64,000 nt of DNA from Symbiodinium natans (taxonomy: Eukaryota > Sar > Dinophyceae > Suessiales > Symbiodiniaceae), in assembly GCA_905221605.1 (NCBI GenBank), contig CAJNDS010002504.1, forward strand, positions 62,001 to 126,000. Direction: 5' to 3'. The translations under genes and the position numbers were made by a program. Below, one piece after another: positions 1 to 10,359 of the stretch. Under the pieces are notes generated by a model. It saw only the letters and a program-made list of their open reading frames with translations, was not told the DNA's origin and did no database searches. The number at the start of each line of letters is the position of its first letter. Position 1 is the first letter of the stretch.

Positions 1-293
1 TCGGGCCATGCTCGTGAGGAAAGGCCAAGACGTGATCCTGCTTCAGCTCGTCCATGGTCTCGGGGTCCTCCGGTCCGGCATCCTGGGAGCAGGGTCTGGT
101 CAAGGCCCCATAGTGTGAGATCGAGGTATCGAGATGGATGCGCTCGAAGGCTGAATACCAGTTCCTCTTTGTCCCACGCTTGAAGCTCCAGCTGCCGACG
201 CCTGCATCCTCGAGGCCGCCGTCGTAGTTGGCCAGCAACCTTGTCAGCCAGCACCTGGCAAGCGCAGTGGGCAGGGCAACGCCCGAGCAGCTG
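1..293 (-). CDS. Partial gene, exon running off the left window edge (unknown protein)
   Basis: The minus strand stays open from the window edge to a strong acceptor at 293/294 (pyrimidine-rich tract ending CTCTCCCTAG). The frame chosen has strongly G/C-ending codons and reads as a normal globular protein, including NYDGGLEDAGVGSWSFKRG and later DPETMDELKQDH. A second minus frame is also open here but has arginine-rich low-quality composition. The chosen frame also stays open to an ATG at 440-442, so an unspliced start there is the alternative. I do not recognise the family. The 3' end lies outside the window. Confidence 0.65.
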
Positions 294-2127
294 CTAGGGA
301 GAGACAAAGACGTTGAGTCTAGGTCAGGCTCTAGCTCGCAGCGCTTGTGCGTAGTCCAGTTTGGGTTTGACAAGACGGTCGATTTCACGGAGGATGCACA
401 GGCATCAGCCAGCTGCGGCGAGGGTGCTGGTGAGCAGAGCATGGGTCATCTCCACCAGCTTGTTGAGGTTGCGGTCACAAGGACGCCACTGACCCCACTT
501 TTCCCATGCTTCCCAGGCTGGCCGCTTTTGCCGGAGCTACCGGACTTCCCGGGCCCGCCGGGCTTGCCAGGCTGGCCCGGCTTGCCGGGCTAAACCCCAA
601 CTCTAAACGTTACTCAGAACCCCTTGGCTGGTAGAAGCCAAGTTGAGCTTGGGCAAGCAAAAAGCGGGAAGGCTAATTTTACATTGATGGCATTGCAAAA
701 AAAAACCGCCTCTGAAGCTATCAAGCCTTCAGAGCCCTGACGAGGCCTAATTCCTTAACCTTCAGGCAGCAACCCAATCATCTCTTTCCGACCGGGTCTC
801 GAAAACTATCTCGAAATCTTTTCGAGACCCAACCCTGAAAACCCGTAAGATTTGCCCCCCAGGCCTTAAACCTCACACCCTCCAAAGCCCAACCCCTCCC
901 CCCCGAACCCCAGAACCGCCCCTGAACTCGAGGCCTTTTCTTCTTTAATACGGCGTGTTTGGGTTCAGGATCTTTCGAGACAAGGGTCGAACGGGGCCTG
1001 GTGGTTTGGCGCTCTAGATTAAGGTCCTCTTTCTGGGATCCCTGGTAGGGCTTATCAAAGTTTAGGTTCAGGGTTTAGGGGTTTAGGGTGCTTCTCAGAG
1101 TTTAAATTGGGGTTCAGGGTTTGGGGTTTGCAAGTGTTTGTTTGAAGGTCAGTAGCTTTCTCTCAACCCTACACCCTCAACCCAACGGCCGAGGGTTTGG
1201 GATTTGGTTTTTGGGGTCCTTGAGTTTGGGGGGGGGCAGGATTTAGGCTTGTGAGGCTTGTTGAGTTTGAGGGCGAGGGTTTGGGTTTGGGGCAGACTCC
1301 AAGGACCCCCATTTCAATTTCAACCCAAGCTGCCCGAGCCACCAGCCCAAAGGCCACAGCCCGGCACAGCCTCAACATCCCACTTTCAAGAAGCCCAAGC
1401 CAAGCATCAAACCGAAGCCCACCCCAAACAGACCGCACTGACCAGGCCCCCAACAACAAGCCCCCCACACAATTGCCTCAAACCTGAAGGCCCTGCCTTG
1501 CCACGTCCGTGGCCCGCGGCGGCAGCCGGCAGCCGGCAGCCGCTAAACCCAACAGATCAACTTTGGGTCCGAAACTCGACACCCTGAAAGCCCTCAAGTA
1601 CCCCCCTTCTTTGAAGCCCTTCTACCCGCCCTACATCATCACCATCATCAACAAAGCATCTCCAAACCCCTAAACCCATAGCCTCATAACCTTCTAGACC
1701 CCAGGCTCCACGAGCACAACCTCTAGATGCAGAACTTTTCAACCCCCCCCAACCAGAACCCAAAGTCGAAAAAAGTTCAAAGTCATTTTTCCAAACCCTC
1801 TTGATTGCGCGGATTTCAGGATTGGACTGAGGTTTCTGAGCCTGCAGCGGAAACTACAGAAAACGTGCAAGTTGGAACCCACTTCTCATTCCTGCCGTGA
1901 GGATCTTGCTCTCGGGTCCTTGTCCGCGTCGTCTGCCACGGGATCCTTGAAATAGCCTTGCATTCAACCATTGCACATTGCACATACTCCAGACAAAACC
2001 TAGGACAGCAGCTTTATCCTGAGATGCCACGAGCGTAGAGTCATTGCGCAGGTTGCAAAAGAAGCAGAACTTCGCTCGTTGGTTGCCGCGCTCCTTGTCC
2101 GCCCTACAGCAGCGACTGTGCCTTAAC
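294..2127. other. Non-coding stretch, intron or intergenic
   Basis: No exon is supportable here. It holds a collagen-like chance frame (about 520-590), degenerate TTTAGGG-like words around 1065-1130, short G and C runs and CCCTAAA-like words. The open frames at 1169-1587 lie in C-rich, telomere-like sequence and are probably chance. Confidence 0.5.
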
Positions 2128-2224
2128 TTTGCAATGCGTGCTGCTGTCCCAGGGGCCCACCATCTGGCGCATGTGCATGCAGGTGATGAAGATGAGATGG
2201 GAAATGCTGCGCAGCACCTCGGTA
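2128..2224 (-). CDS. Internal exon, 97 nt (unknown protein)
   Basis: It starts after an acceptor (GCAACAG) and ends before GTTAAGG. Thirty-two codons have mostly C or G third positions and encode EVLRSISHLIFITCMHMRQM followed by VGPWDSSTHCK. It may belong to the gene whose 3' part is at 1-293, but the phases do not match directly, so an intervening exon would be needed. Methionine and histidine are frequent; no domain is recognised. Confidence 0.5.
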
Positions 2225-2546
2225 CTGTTGCACCAAGCTGCGAGCGCTCAGGATTTGTAATCTGACTTTTGAACTGCCACGAAGTCGTTGGCCTCCCCTC
2301 TTCAAGTTCCCTACACCTCAGATCACCCCAGCACCAAACAATCCCAAACACAGCAAACCCAGCATGCCCACATACACCCAACAGCTCTGCTTTTGAGCTT
2401 TGGATGTCTTCCTTGATTCCTTGCACTTCCACACTTGCCCAGCTCCGCACCTTGATTTTGTCCTGGGGGCGCGCATCCGAGTAGTACCTAGGAAGGGCGG
2501 GCTACCTAGCTGAAAAGGCTCTTACTTATACGGAATGAACGATGCT

Positions 2547-3068
2547 TCAGGGTTGGAGATTTGGGTTGTCGGCCTTCACGACCAAATGCACACCAACCGG
2601 AGAAGTCGAAACAAACTTGCTTAGCTCAGACAACAAATGCGGAAGAACATGACCCCGCAACTCAGCGAGCAAGAAAGTACAACAACTATCACTTATGACA
2701 TGCTCAGGTTGCGACTCGGCCAACACCCTCGTGCTGTGTGCCACCCGACGTACCCAAAGTCTTTAAAGTTAGAGTTGCAAACCCAGGTGCATGGTCACCA
2801 TCAGATCCTCCCACAGGTCATCGCTAAGGGCTTCTGCACCAGCAGGCGGTCCTCATCTGCGATCAGAAGCTCGCACACAAGAAATTCACGGACCTGCTCA
2901 TGCATGGACTGAACCCAGCCCTGTCAAGGCTCGATATGCGCTGATGAAATCCAGCTCGAAGATGTCATACCTTGGAAAAGTTTGTGTACGCAGTCACATT
3001 ACCAACAATCCTGTTGCATGGCGGAAGCATGCTAAAGTTGCTAAAGCTCCAACACACATCTCGATGCC
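2547..3068 (-). CDS. Three-exon gene, armadillo/HEAT-like repeat protein (3' part)
   Basis: Exons on the minus strand are 3068-3003, 2920-about 2815 and 2733-2547, ending in TGA. Exon one (22 codons) encodes GIEMCVGALATLACFRHATG, which has the look of an armadillo helix pair, and ends at TTG|GTAATG. Exon two follows GACAG and encodes MHEQVREFLVCELLIADED; its donor is unclear (a GA donor gives the matching phase). Exon three follows CACACAG and encodes a helical tail (LLAELRGHVLPHLLSELSKF) to the stop. Exons one and two join in phase 0. Armadillo proteins are superhelical binding scaffolds; the partner is unknown. Upstream exons are not identified. Confidence 0.55.
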
Positions 3069-3466
3069 CTGAACGGGCGAGGTCCCATCCGAGGGCCCCA
3101 AAAGTCGGTACAAAGTCCCAACACGAGGGTTGATCTACTGCCCTTAAGGGATTCTGTTCTATTTGGGGGAAAAAAGGGTTACACCGATTTTGGGAAATGC
3201 CCAGCTGCTAGTATGCGCAGCTATCCTGTCAAAACCACATGCTTCCACCCCCCCCCCCTCCCCCTGGTGGCCGCGATGCTCCGGCAAACTCCACTCTGCC
3301 ACTGACTTGACCCGCAAATGCAGGGGTCGGCCCTGGGGGTGGGGGATTTTGCTGGGCCAAGGTCTCTGTGGAGGGGCATCTTGGGGGGGCATTGCAAACT
3401 CTAAGGGCCGGCAGCTGAAGCCGTTCAGACTGTCTGCTGGCAGGTGCTTTGGGGCATTTTGGGGCT

Positions 3467-3592
3467 TCAGTGCGAATGCTGCTCGTCTGACCCCCCCCCA
3501 TCCTGATGCATCTCATTCCGCAGCTGCGAACGGTTTGCCATTGCCGAAGTGTCCACCCCTTGAGGCACAGGCAGGTACGGCAGTCCATGTTT
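3467..3592 (-). CDS. C-terminal exon of an unknown gene
   Basis: It opens in phase 0 after a GAG-type acceptor (GCCTGAG) and runs 42 codons to TGA. It encodes HGLPYLPVPQGVDTSAMANR and a polar, acidic tail ending SDEQHSH. The frame is interrupted only by the stop. The C-run at 3490-3499 makes its end sensitive to a sequencing length error. No domain is recognised. Confidence 0.4.
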   Translation of the reverse strand, partial: KHGLPYLPVPQGVDTSAMANRSQLRNEMHQDGGGSDEQHSH

Positions 3593-4097
3593 CTCAGGCG
3601 GGGGATTGAGGATGGATTTTGCCAACCTTGCCCTCAACTCAGGCTTCGGCCACAACTCAACGCTAAACGAGAACAGCCGAAGGCTCCGAAGCTGTAAACC
3701 TCTAAAGTCCATGCTTAAATTTAAAGCCTAGCTTCGGTTCCTGCGCTTGTTGACGACCGCCTCCCATCTGTCTAGGAGGATTAACCGCTGGGCGACCGCG
3801 AACTCGCAGTTGTTCCTCGGGCGAGGGAGCGACCAGCGACTGCTAACACATGCTAACACTATAGACCAAAGTCAAGATCACTGGCCAGCCATAACATGGA
3901 GTCGATGTGAGTTTAGGGCTTAGGGCTTATGGATGCTCAGGGATGCTTAGGGTAAGGTTAAGATTGAGCAGGTGCTAGGAGATGTAGAATGTGTGATGCA
4001 GCATTGTCAATGCGACCCCTTGCATTGATGGGCGTACCTGACTCGTGTTTTGCGCAGCCCTGCTCTTTTCGGAGACCCCACCTACCTGGTGTACTGC

Positions 4098-4197
4098 TTG
4101 GGATGTTCCCCCTTCTACGTGCTAACAGTCCTTCATGGGGGGGGGGGGGCACTGGAATCCCTGTAAGGGCCTGCTAGCATAAGGGGGAACATCCCAA
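4098..4197. mobile_element. Family A foldback element (MITE-like), intact copy 1
   Basis: The 100-bp element starts TTGGGATGTTCCCCCTT and ends with its inverted complement AAGGGGGAACATCCCAA. The 8 bp TGTACTGC lies immediately on both sides (4090-4097 and 4198-4205), an exact target-site duplication. The middle holds a 13-G run. There is no coding capacity, so it must have been moved in trans. Eight-bp duplications are typical of hAT-type transposases (known), but no transposase is seen here. Confidence 0.85.
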
Positions 4198-4457
4198 TGT
4201 ACTGCTTTCAACAGGCGAAGCATCCCCAGGTCGAGCTTGTAGTGGCCAGTGGCATTCTGCGGGTTGAAGATGAGCAGCGACTCCATCGTGTGATAGCCTG
4301 GTGCTCAAAAGGGCTTCCAAGGGAGGGGAGCGGGAATGGGATCTTCAGTTTTGGAGTTCAGGACAGCAAGATTCCACCCCTCCCCCCCCCCTCCCCCCAC
4401 AAAAAATGACAAGTAAAGTTCGTGACTCCGGCATCTACCGGTCAGCCCCAACAAAGT

Positions 4458-4781
4458 CTATGTTGCGAAAGGTCGCCTAAGAGAAGCTTCAATTCTGGGC
4501 TTGTGTGCTTGGAATTGTGTGGCAACGACTGCCCGCAGCTCCCCAGCTACTGTGCTCACAGCATGGCAAGTGTGCAATCTTCCGCCGAGAGGGTCGCACA
4601 ATCGAACTCCAAGCCTGAAGCCGTGACCCCGAAGCCTAGAAGGAACATTCCCCTAAATCCAAAGTCTGACAAGTCGAGGGGCAGGTATAGAAGTCATGAA
4701 GCCGCGGGAAGCAAAGCATCGCCAAGTACCGGGACTGGTCATCGCTCGGCACCGTGGGAAACATGGTCATCATGGTCCGCC
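4458..4781 (-). CDS. Two-exon gene, 3' part (unknown protein)
   Basis: Exon 4781-4671 begins after TCTCAG and encodes MMTMFPTVPSDDQSRYLAML and FPRLHDFYTC with strongly G/C-ending codons; it ends ACTT|GTCAGA in phase 1. Exon 4549-4458 begins after GAGCACAG with two bases that complete the codon and encodes AGELRAVVATQFQAHKPRIE to a TAG. The 121-nt GT-AG intron restores one frame exactly, which is good evidence for a real gene. No family recognised; upstream exons are not seen. Confidence 0.6.
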
Positions 4782-5022
4782 CTGAGACTCTTCACGTTTA
4801 GGGTGTCTGAGGCTGCAGCTGTCTGAGCAAGATTTGAAGCCCAAGCCCGGTGAGTTGCCCTGAAGTTCTGGGACTAACGCCCCCTGCCCCACAACTTCAG
4901 ACCCCTCGACCCCACCAAAACAGCAGAACTTGCCACCACGCGTCGGACGCTTGATGGGCTACTTCTGCAGAGGTAGGAGAGGTACGGCAAGGACATGTTG
5001 AAATCCTTCTGCTTAGTCTTAC

Positions 5023-5064
5023 GGGCAGGTTGGCGTAGGTGTCGAGACCAGGCACAAGTAGTTG
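5023..5064 (-). CDS. Possible 42-nt micro-exon
   Basis: Fourteen phase-0 codons (QLLVPGLDTYANLP) sit between the acceptor ATTCTAG and a consensus donor GTAAGA. Third positions are G/C rich. It is too short to be proven without a transcript, and its partner exons are not identified. Confidence 0.3.
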
Positions 5065-5269
5065 CTAGAATGTGTGTATTGATATTGTCATGATGCGAAA
5101 TGACATGGCAGCAAGCAAGGCCCCTGCACTCTGAGCAATCTGGCAGCTGAATGGAAACTCGCATTCGCACTGTGCTGCGGGGTCCTTTGCTAACGCTTCG
5201 AGATAGACAGTCTGGTCGGCTTCCCGTCCTGGGAAAACTGACATAATATGGTTGACTCAAGCAATGGTC

Positions 5270-6329
5270 TTATGGGGACTGCAACTGCGGGCTAAGCCAG
5301 TTTTGGAGAAGCTGCAAAGCCACAGAGCTTGTGAGGAATTGAAGCTGTAGACCCATGCAGGCATATGGCAGTCCTTCCAACTCCAGCCATTTTGCGAACA
5401 GCGCGGTGATTTTCTTCCGATCGGCCTGTGATGTACCGTCTTAGCCCTTAGCCCCATGCCCTTTGAGGTGCATTGTGGGCCTGTAGGCTTCGGAGTATGG
5501 TAAGGATTTGGTATGGAGCCAGCCGTCTTCATTCCATCACGCTAAGATGAGGTGCCGAAGTCAGACACTACCTGCAGCCCAACCGCCCAAACTCCAAAAA
5601 CCTCAACGTCGAAGATAGATTCGCCTTAAATCGCGTAAGCTCAAAGTGGGTGTCCAGGAAGCCCAGAAAGTCATCGTCCTCCACACCTAGTTCTGCGCAC
5701 ATGTTGCAAGGAACTCACATCTGTCGAGTTGAGTGGGGAGCCTATGCATGTCTTCGAATCTCTCGAACAGCTTTTGGCCGCAACTCACTCCCGGCCTGAT
5801 AAAACCGACTGGATCTGCGCCTCCCGCCGGGTGGGAGAGAGGAGGCCGGGTGGAGGCTCGAAGGGGCATGACATGTCGTCAGGCTGAAAGAGCGCAGCTT
5901 AAGCTCCAAGGAATACTACAGCAGCATGCGAAGTCCATGCCATCCCCCCCCCCAAGCTCCGAACAACTCAGCCCGCCTCAACGCTGAAGACGAGAACCAG
6001 CCGACCGCTTGTGGCCACCTCCGTCTCGCTGTCGGCACGTTCGGAAAACATGAACTCGAAACACACATCCCCGCAAGCTTCATAAGTCTAACAGGTGCCC
6101 AAAACTGGGGTTTCTGTCGAGGACTGGCTTTCGTGGGAAGAGAAGTTTTGGTTCCTCTCCCGGTGCTTGTTCCACAATACCCCACAAACTCCCACAAACG
6201 AAAGAAGAGATCATTGAGGGGGCAGAGCGGCAGAACTTCTGTGTGAAAGGGAGCACGCTCCAATGCCCTCTGGGACGCAAGGGCGAAGTGGACCCTCCCG
6301 GCATTTGTGTCACCAGGGTGTTGAGAGCT
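5270..6329 (-). CDS. Five-exon helical protein gene, 3' part
   Basis: Minus-strand exons: 6329-6181, 5795-5719, 5686-5623, 5526-5481 and 5425-5270 (TAA). All junction phases agree: 6181/5795 phase 2 (GT donor), 5719/5686 phase 1 (GTGAGT), 5623/5526 phase 2 (GA donor), 5481/5425 phase 0 (GC donor). The product of about 180 residues includes LFFRLWEFVG, KLFERFEDMHRLPTQLDR, DDDFLGFLDTHFELTRF and a C-terminal helical stretch KITALFAKWLELEGLPYACM. It looks all-alpha; no named family is recognised. The second intron would be only 32 nt and the last 55 nt, which is unusually small. Confidence 0.6.
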
Positions 6330-7211
6330 CTTCAGAGTTTGCGTGGGGGGCCTGCAATGGCTAGGCACATCCAGGGCGAGATGGGGTGGGGTCCGTTATG
6401 GTCCTTTCTGTAGCTCTCGCCTGCTGCATGCTATTGAAGTTTTTGGCGGGAAGCGGTCTGCGTGGCAAAAGAATGGCCTTTTTGACCGTGACCTTTGAAC
6501 CGTCGCCCTATTCAGACATCAAAACAGACATCAAAATGCTTGTTCATCATTATCTGCAATGCTCAAAAGCAGAACCTTAAGCTCACAGGGCTTTTGGACA
6601 TCTTGAACACATGGAAACCGTGATTTCGGCCAGTGTGCTTTTAAGTACTTTTAAGTTCTTGATGACGCTTGTCTTGAAGGAGTTTCTGTGGTCCGATTCT
6701 GCTGCCAGTGTCGAGGAGCACTCTTGATATCTTTTGCATCGGCCGAGCCACCTGCCAAAGGCCCTTGTCTTTCCTTGGCTCGCAAAGGAACGCTCTGGGT
6801 ACCGGGTATCGGTCTCGGGTTGGCAGCGGTTGTCATTTCAGGCACCTCGGCGCCTACCGAGACACATGCCGACTTCCCGAAGTTTGATCCTACAGTATCC
6901 TGCAGCGTCTCGGAGGGGTTATCGTGTCGCGTGCTTGCCGGTTGGCACTCCTATGAGGTCCGAGGCTGGCGTTTGCAATCTCTTAAGGCTGAAGAGTCAC
7001 TTAGGAATTCTGCGCCTTAAGAGAATTCCAAGGTTCGTGGCATGCTGGTACGGGGTTGCAGACTCCACGATCTCGAAGGCCTCCGGGGCGTCTAAGGACC
7101 CCCAGAAGACCTCCCAAACCCCCAAACTACTTCGAGTGGTCGGCAAGAATGAACAATCGCAGTCACCGCAGTGGCATCGCGACAACATCGCAAGCAGTAA
7201 AAGGCAAGTTT
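6330..7211. other. Non-coding or undecided stretch
   Basis: Both strands carry moderately long open frames near 6650-7020, none with convincing splice sites. A minus frame at 6650-6900 (ending near KERQGPLAGGSADAK) is the best alternative but is not supportable as an exon. Confidence 0.3.
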
Positions 7212-7308
7212 TTAAGACCCCAGCAGCGCTTGCACCTTCTCCAAGGGAATCTTGCACCTCTCAGCCGTCTTGTACAGAATCCGCAGGAGGCTGCGGCAGT
7301 AGGGCCGG
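7212..7308 (-). CDS. Terminal exon, LRR-like C-terminus
   Basis: It follows the acceptor GGACCTTAG and reads RSLLRILYKTAERCKIPLEK then VQALLGS and TAA. RSLLRIL matches RSLLRLL in the exon at 8579-8660, so the two are probably related. Length is 97 nt. Confidence 0.55.
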
Positions 7309-7689
7309 CTAAGGTCCAAAACGTACCTGCAACCGGCACCAATAACGGCATGGTCGCCTGCTCTGTTCCGTCCCCTAAACGCTACTTGACCTGAAATCTG
7401 AATCTACCACTGGCAAGTCTCCCGCACACTGCTTCCAAACAAATTCATTACTGAAAGCAAGCCTCTCCCCCCTCCCCCAGCAGTTCGCTCGCAGGGCGCC
7501 TGCTCCCGGGGTTTGTGAAGGAGTAGACCTGGCAGCCTCAAGGGCTTCCGTGTTTGTCGCAGGGCATTTGTTTGGCCTTTGGGCTTTGGTTGGGAATTGG
7601 AGCTTAGGGAAGGGTGAGGGCTGGGGGGGAGTTGGGGGGGGGGGGGTGGGTCGGGGGTAGGGCAAATCGGCACAAGCTGCCTTGCGAGC

Positions 7690-7735
7690 TGTCGGAGTCG
7701 ATCATCGCCGTGATGCCTTGATAGCCTAGGCTTGG
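7690..7735 (-). CDS. Possible small LRR exon
   Basis: Between the acceptor AGCCTAG and a GC donor (AAG|GCAGCT) the minus strand reads YQGITAMIDSDSSQ, resembling the strand part of an LRR. It is short and unproven. Confidence 0.25.
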
Positions 7736-7925
7736 GGAGGCTCTCGAGCTATCAGATGCCCATCGCTTCTTGCGATCCTGTCATTCCGGGTGATCGCCTG
7801 TGTCACGATAATACACTGATGGCTGAAACCGAAAGAGGCGCTGGACTTGTTGCATCCTAGTTAAAGAGTCTTGCAACCTGAGAATTATAGAAAGACACAG
7901 TCTGAGAGAGAGGGAAGGACTCATG

Positions 7926-8150
7926 ATGGTACGGTTTCTAAGTCAAGATGGTACGGTTCTAGAGCTCACTAAATATTAACAGGGTCTGAGAGTTCGGGTC
8001 TCAAGGTGTGATGGGTGTATAAGGCTGTGGATGAACGAACCTTGATTGTACGGGTTCTAAGTCTTGTTCATTGTGCATTAGATTCAGGTTCTTAGAGGCA
8101 GTAACAACAGTATGATTAAGGGCTCCGAGTCTTAGGATGATACGGTCAAA
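7926..8150. repeat. Degenerate tandem repeat around GATGGTACGGTTCTAAGTC
   Basis: Copies begin at about 7926, 7949, 8044 and 8136, with spacings of 23, 95 and 92 bp. They share GAT(g/t)(g/a)TACGG and usually TTCTAAGTC. The region is non-coding. Confidence 0.6.
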
Positions 8151-8238
8151 CTGGTGTGTGAGCGAGAGATTCAAGAGCCTGTTCGTGAGCCAATCTTAAC
8201 TAGGCTTAAAGGGGCTCACAGCCAGGAAGCGAGCGCGG

Positions 8239-8270
8239 GAGGGGGAGGGAGGGGAGGGAGGGGAAGAAGC
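8239..8270 (+). repeat. G-rich purine tract with quadruplex potential
   Basis: Five or more runs of three to five G separated by single A form a purine tract on the plus strand. It lies in non-coding sequence just downstream of the LRR exon end at 8374. Confidence 0.5.
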
Positions 8271-8373
8271 TTGAGGCACTGCCTATAGATGCTGTTAGCC
8301 AAGGTGCAGCCTTCGGAACGGAAGTGGCTCAATGTGTTCCTTGGCTTCGACTTCTTAACACAAGGCCGCTTTG

Positions 8374-8470
8374 CTAGTTTGCCTTGCAATTTTTGAGCAT
8401 AACTAGCAGGTCATCAGCCTGTCTGGCGCAAAGCTGTGCAATGTCCCCAGATGACTCTGACTCCAACACT
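8374..8470 (-). CDS. Terminal exon of an LRR gene
   Basis: It starts after GCCCTTAAG and runs 97 nt to TAG. The reading VLESESSGDIAQLCARQADD then LLVMLKNCKAN is amphipathic and ends as an LRR C-cap might. The next upstream exon (8579-8660) ends in phase 1, while this one fits phase 2, so another exon or a shifted border is possible. Confidence 0.45.
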
Positions 8471-8578
8471 CTTAAGGGCATCAGTTGCATAGTGCAGGGC
8501 CGTAGGCGGTGCTTGCAAAATTTCAAAGTGCCCTACTTCAAGTCTGTGCCTAGGGCCCTGACATCCCCCGATGCTATC

Positions 8579-8660
8579 CTGGCGTCGTTTGGCGAGACAA
8601 CAGCCGCAGGAGGCTGCGCATTCCCAAAGCGCCGAGCGGGTTGTCGGTCATGTCGATATC
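8579..8660 (-). CDS. LRR exon
   Basis: The acceptor is TTTCTCCAG and the exon reads DIDMTDNPLGALGMRSLLRL then LSRQTTP. The run IDMTDNPLG is a classic LRR strand and turn. It ends in phase 1 before GATAGC, a GA donor. One of the clearest exons in the array. Confidence 0.65.
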
Positions 8661-8695
8661 CTGGAGAAAGCGATATGCTGAAAGAGGCAGGGATA

Positions 8696-8730
8696 GTCAG
8701 GACGGAGTCAGGACGGAGTCAGGACGGAGT
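8696..8730. repeat. Three 11-bp tandem units (GTCAGGACGGA)
   Basis: Three near-perfect copies lie head to tail in the intron just upstream of the 8579-8660 exon (higher coordinates). Confidence 0.9.
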
Positions 8731-8879
8731 CTGCATAGGGCTTTGGGACTCTGCTCGTCTGTGTCCAGCAGGCCAGGAGACGGCATCAAGGCACAAGAAA
8801 ACCTAGAAAGCTCAAGAGACATCAGAAGCAGCAAATAGTAGCAAACCAACCCTAAGAAACAAGAAAAAGCAATCGCGTC

Positions 8880-8998
8880 CTTCAAGGTGGGATGCATATC
8901 TAAGGCATCTTCAATGACCAGCGCGGACCGGAAGTCCTTTCTGAGGCAGATCAGGGCCCACGGATTGCGGATTTGAAGGCTCAGGCTTTCACTACTTT
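8880..8998 (-). CDS. Probable LRR exon
   Basis: The frame reads SLQIRNPWALICLRKDFRSA then LVIEDALDMHPTLK and stops being open just upstream of 8998. The donor would be AAG|GACGCG. The LSLQIRN start fits an LRR strand; the rest is helical. Confidence 0.4.
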
Positions 8999-9196
8999 AG
9001 GGTCTCTCGGGGACATTCCAGCAGACTTTGTCAGTTGAGTGTTTTGGGTGCGGAGACTGTTAAACGGCCAGGCAAAGTTCGCGGTCTGGCATGTCAGCCG
9101 GCGTGGAAGTTGGAGCCTGTCACATCTGAGCAGCTAAAGAGCAAGCTAAGATTCCACAAGCCAGACCACAAACCCTCACGACACTAACCCCTGATC

Positions 9197-9299
9197 CTCA
9201 AGCGGTGCCGCCGAGGCTCGATCCGGTTCGCCACAAGGCTCAGCTTCTTTAAGCTGGCATCACGAGCGAGGCCTGCCAAGGCGTGATCAAGAACCTTCA
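9197..9299 (-). CDS. LRR exon
   Basis: It reads VLDHALAGLARDASLKKLSL then VANRIEP, a helix followed by a textbook LRR strand. The acceptor is ATTTAAG; the donor is a GA site (CTTGAG|GATCAG). Confidence 0.6.
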
Positions 9300-9419
9300 C
9301 TTAAATTGTGATGCTGAAAACACTGAACTTCTTTGTGAGGTTGCCTTGCAAGATAGCCTGGATTTCGTTTACAGGGTTGGGTAGGCTTTTAGGGGTCATT
9401 TGCTCTGGCCCCTCTCTCT

Positions 9420-9570
9420 GTCGCGAGAAAACACCCTTCCCCTCCCAGCAGGCTACGGCGAAGCAGCACTTCCCTCAAAACCAACGAAGGTGCTCTAGTT
9501 AGCTTGCGGTTGACAGCTGAGTGGTTGCCAACTTTGTTCCGCGAACTCAAGACCAAGGCGACGTCTTACT
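9420..9570 (-). CDS. Possible LRR-like exon
   Basis: A minus frame reads KLTRAPSLVLREVLLRRSLL and GGEG. The LVLREVLL core is LRR-like but the splice sites are not clear. Confidence 0.25.
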
Positions 9571-9782
9571 GCTCCAATGACATGAGACAGCTTTTGCTTA
9601 CTTTCGCCGGTGCACCTTCCAAGAGCTCAGCTACTGGGCTGTCGCGGCCCACCACATAAGCGGCACCTGGCTGTCACGAGCCAGGTGCTGCATGGTAAAA
9701 GGTGTGCGGGAAGCGTTTTGTTGGCGCGTTGACCTTCTCTTGGGGTCCTTGCTGGTGTCGACGGCTTTCATGGCAAGTATTC

Positions 9783-9860
9783 CTGGACTTCCCGAAGCTC
9801 TCCCAACATCCTGTACCACTTGGCCGGTCCGGCTGGATTATGATTCCCGGGCGATGGTGA
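9783..9860 (-). CDS. Probable exon of the LRR array
   Basis: After the acceptor TTAACGGAG it reads GNHNPAGPAKWYRMLGELRE and VQ, ending at CAG|GAATAC, a GA donor. Length is 78 nt and phase 0 at both ends. LGELREV resembles an LRR strand. Confidence 0.45.
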
Positions 9861-10054
9861 CTCCGTTAAAACACTGAAAGGAAAAATAAGCTCTTTGTGG
9901 CAAGGCTACATGAAAAATAAATAAGAACAAAGGGCTACATGTAAATAACTAGTGTATCCCGCCTCGTTTCAGAGCTTGGTCATTGCTTTTGGGTCTTGTG
10001 GTGAGGGCACCAGAGTCTAAAGCAGCTTTTGACAATGACATTGACACCACAGAC

Positions 10055-10142
10055 CCTGCAAGCAAGCCCGCCGAAAACTTGGCTGCCACGTGGCAGTAGT
10101 CCACAGACAGCTCCTGCAAGCTGCCCTGGGAGATCAGCTTGC
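10055..10142 (-). CDS. LRR exon
   Basis: It starts AG|GC after CAGATCAG and reads KLISQGSLQELSVDYCHVAA then KFSAGLLA. LQELSVDYCHV is a strong LRR match. The frame remains open further downstream, so the 3' border is uncertain. Confidence 0.6.
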
Positions 10143-10359
10143 CTGATCTGCTTCGAGGACCTACTCCGGATTTGCGCCCTGCCGAACTGCTCGGGGGCCC
10201 AAGGTTGCCTTCTTCCTCATGAGGGCAAAGATTTCTACAGAGGCACCCGTATTTACCATTTTGAAGAAAAATTTCCTCAACGTCCCACCTCAAACCCAGT
10301 GGACCAGCTAGCCTGTGCAGAGGCAACCGATCTTGCTGCATTCCCAAGAACCCATCTGA

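Noticed and set aside
228-593. Plus-strand frame with a collagen-like GLPGWPGLPG end
   Set aside because: It is antisense to a frame with much better codon composition, and the repeat is a short GC-rich low-complexity run.
5916-6180. Continuation of the minus frame at 5916-6368 as a single exon
   Set aside because: Composition decays beyond 6181, and the GT donor there gives exact phase with the exon at 5795.
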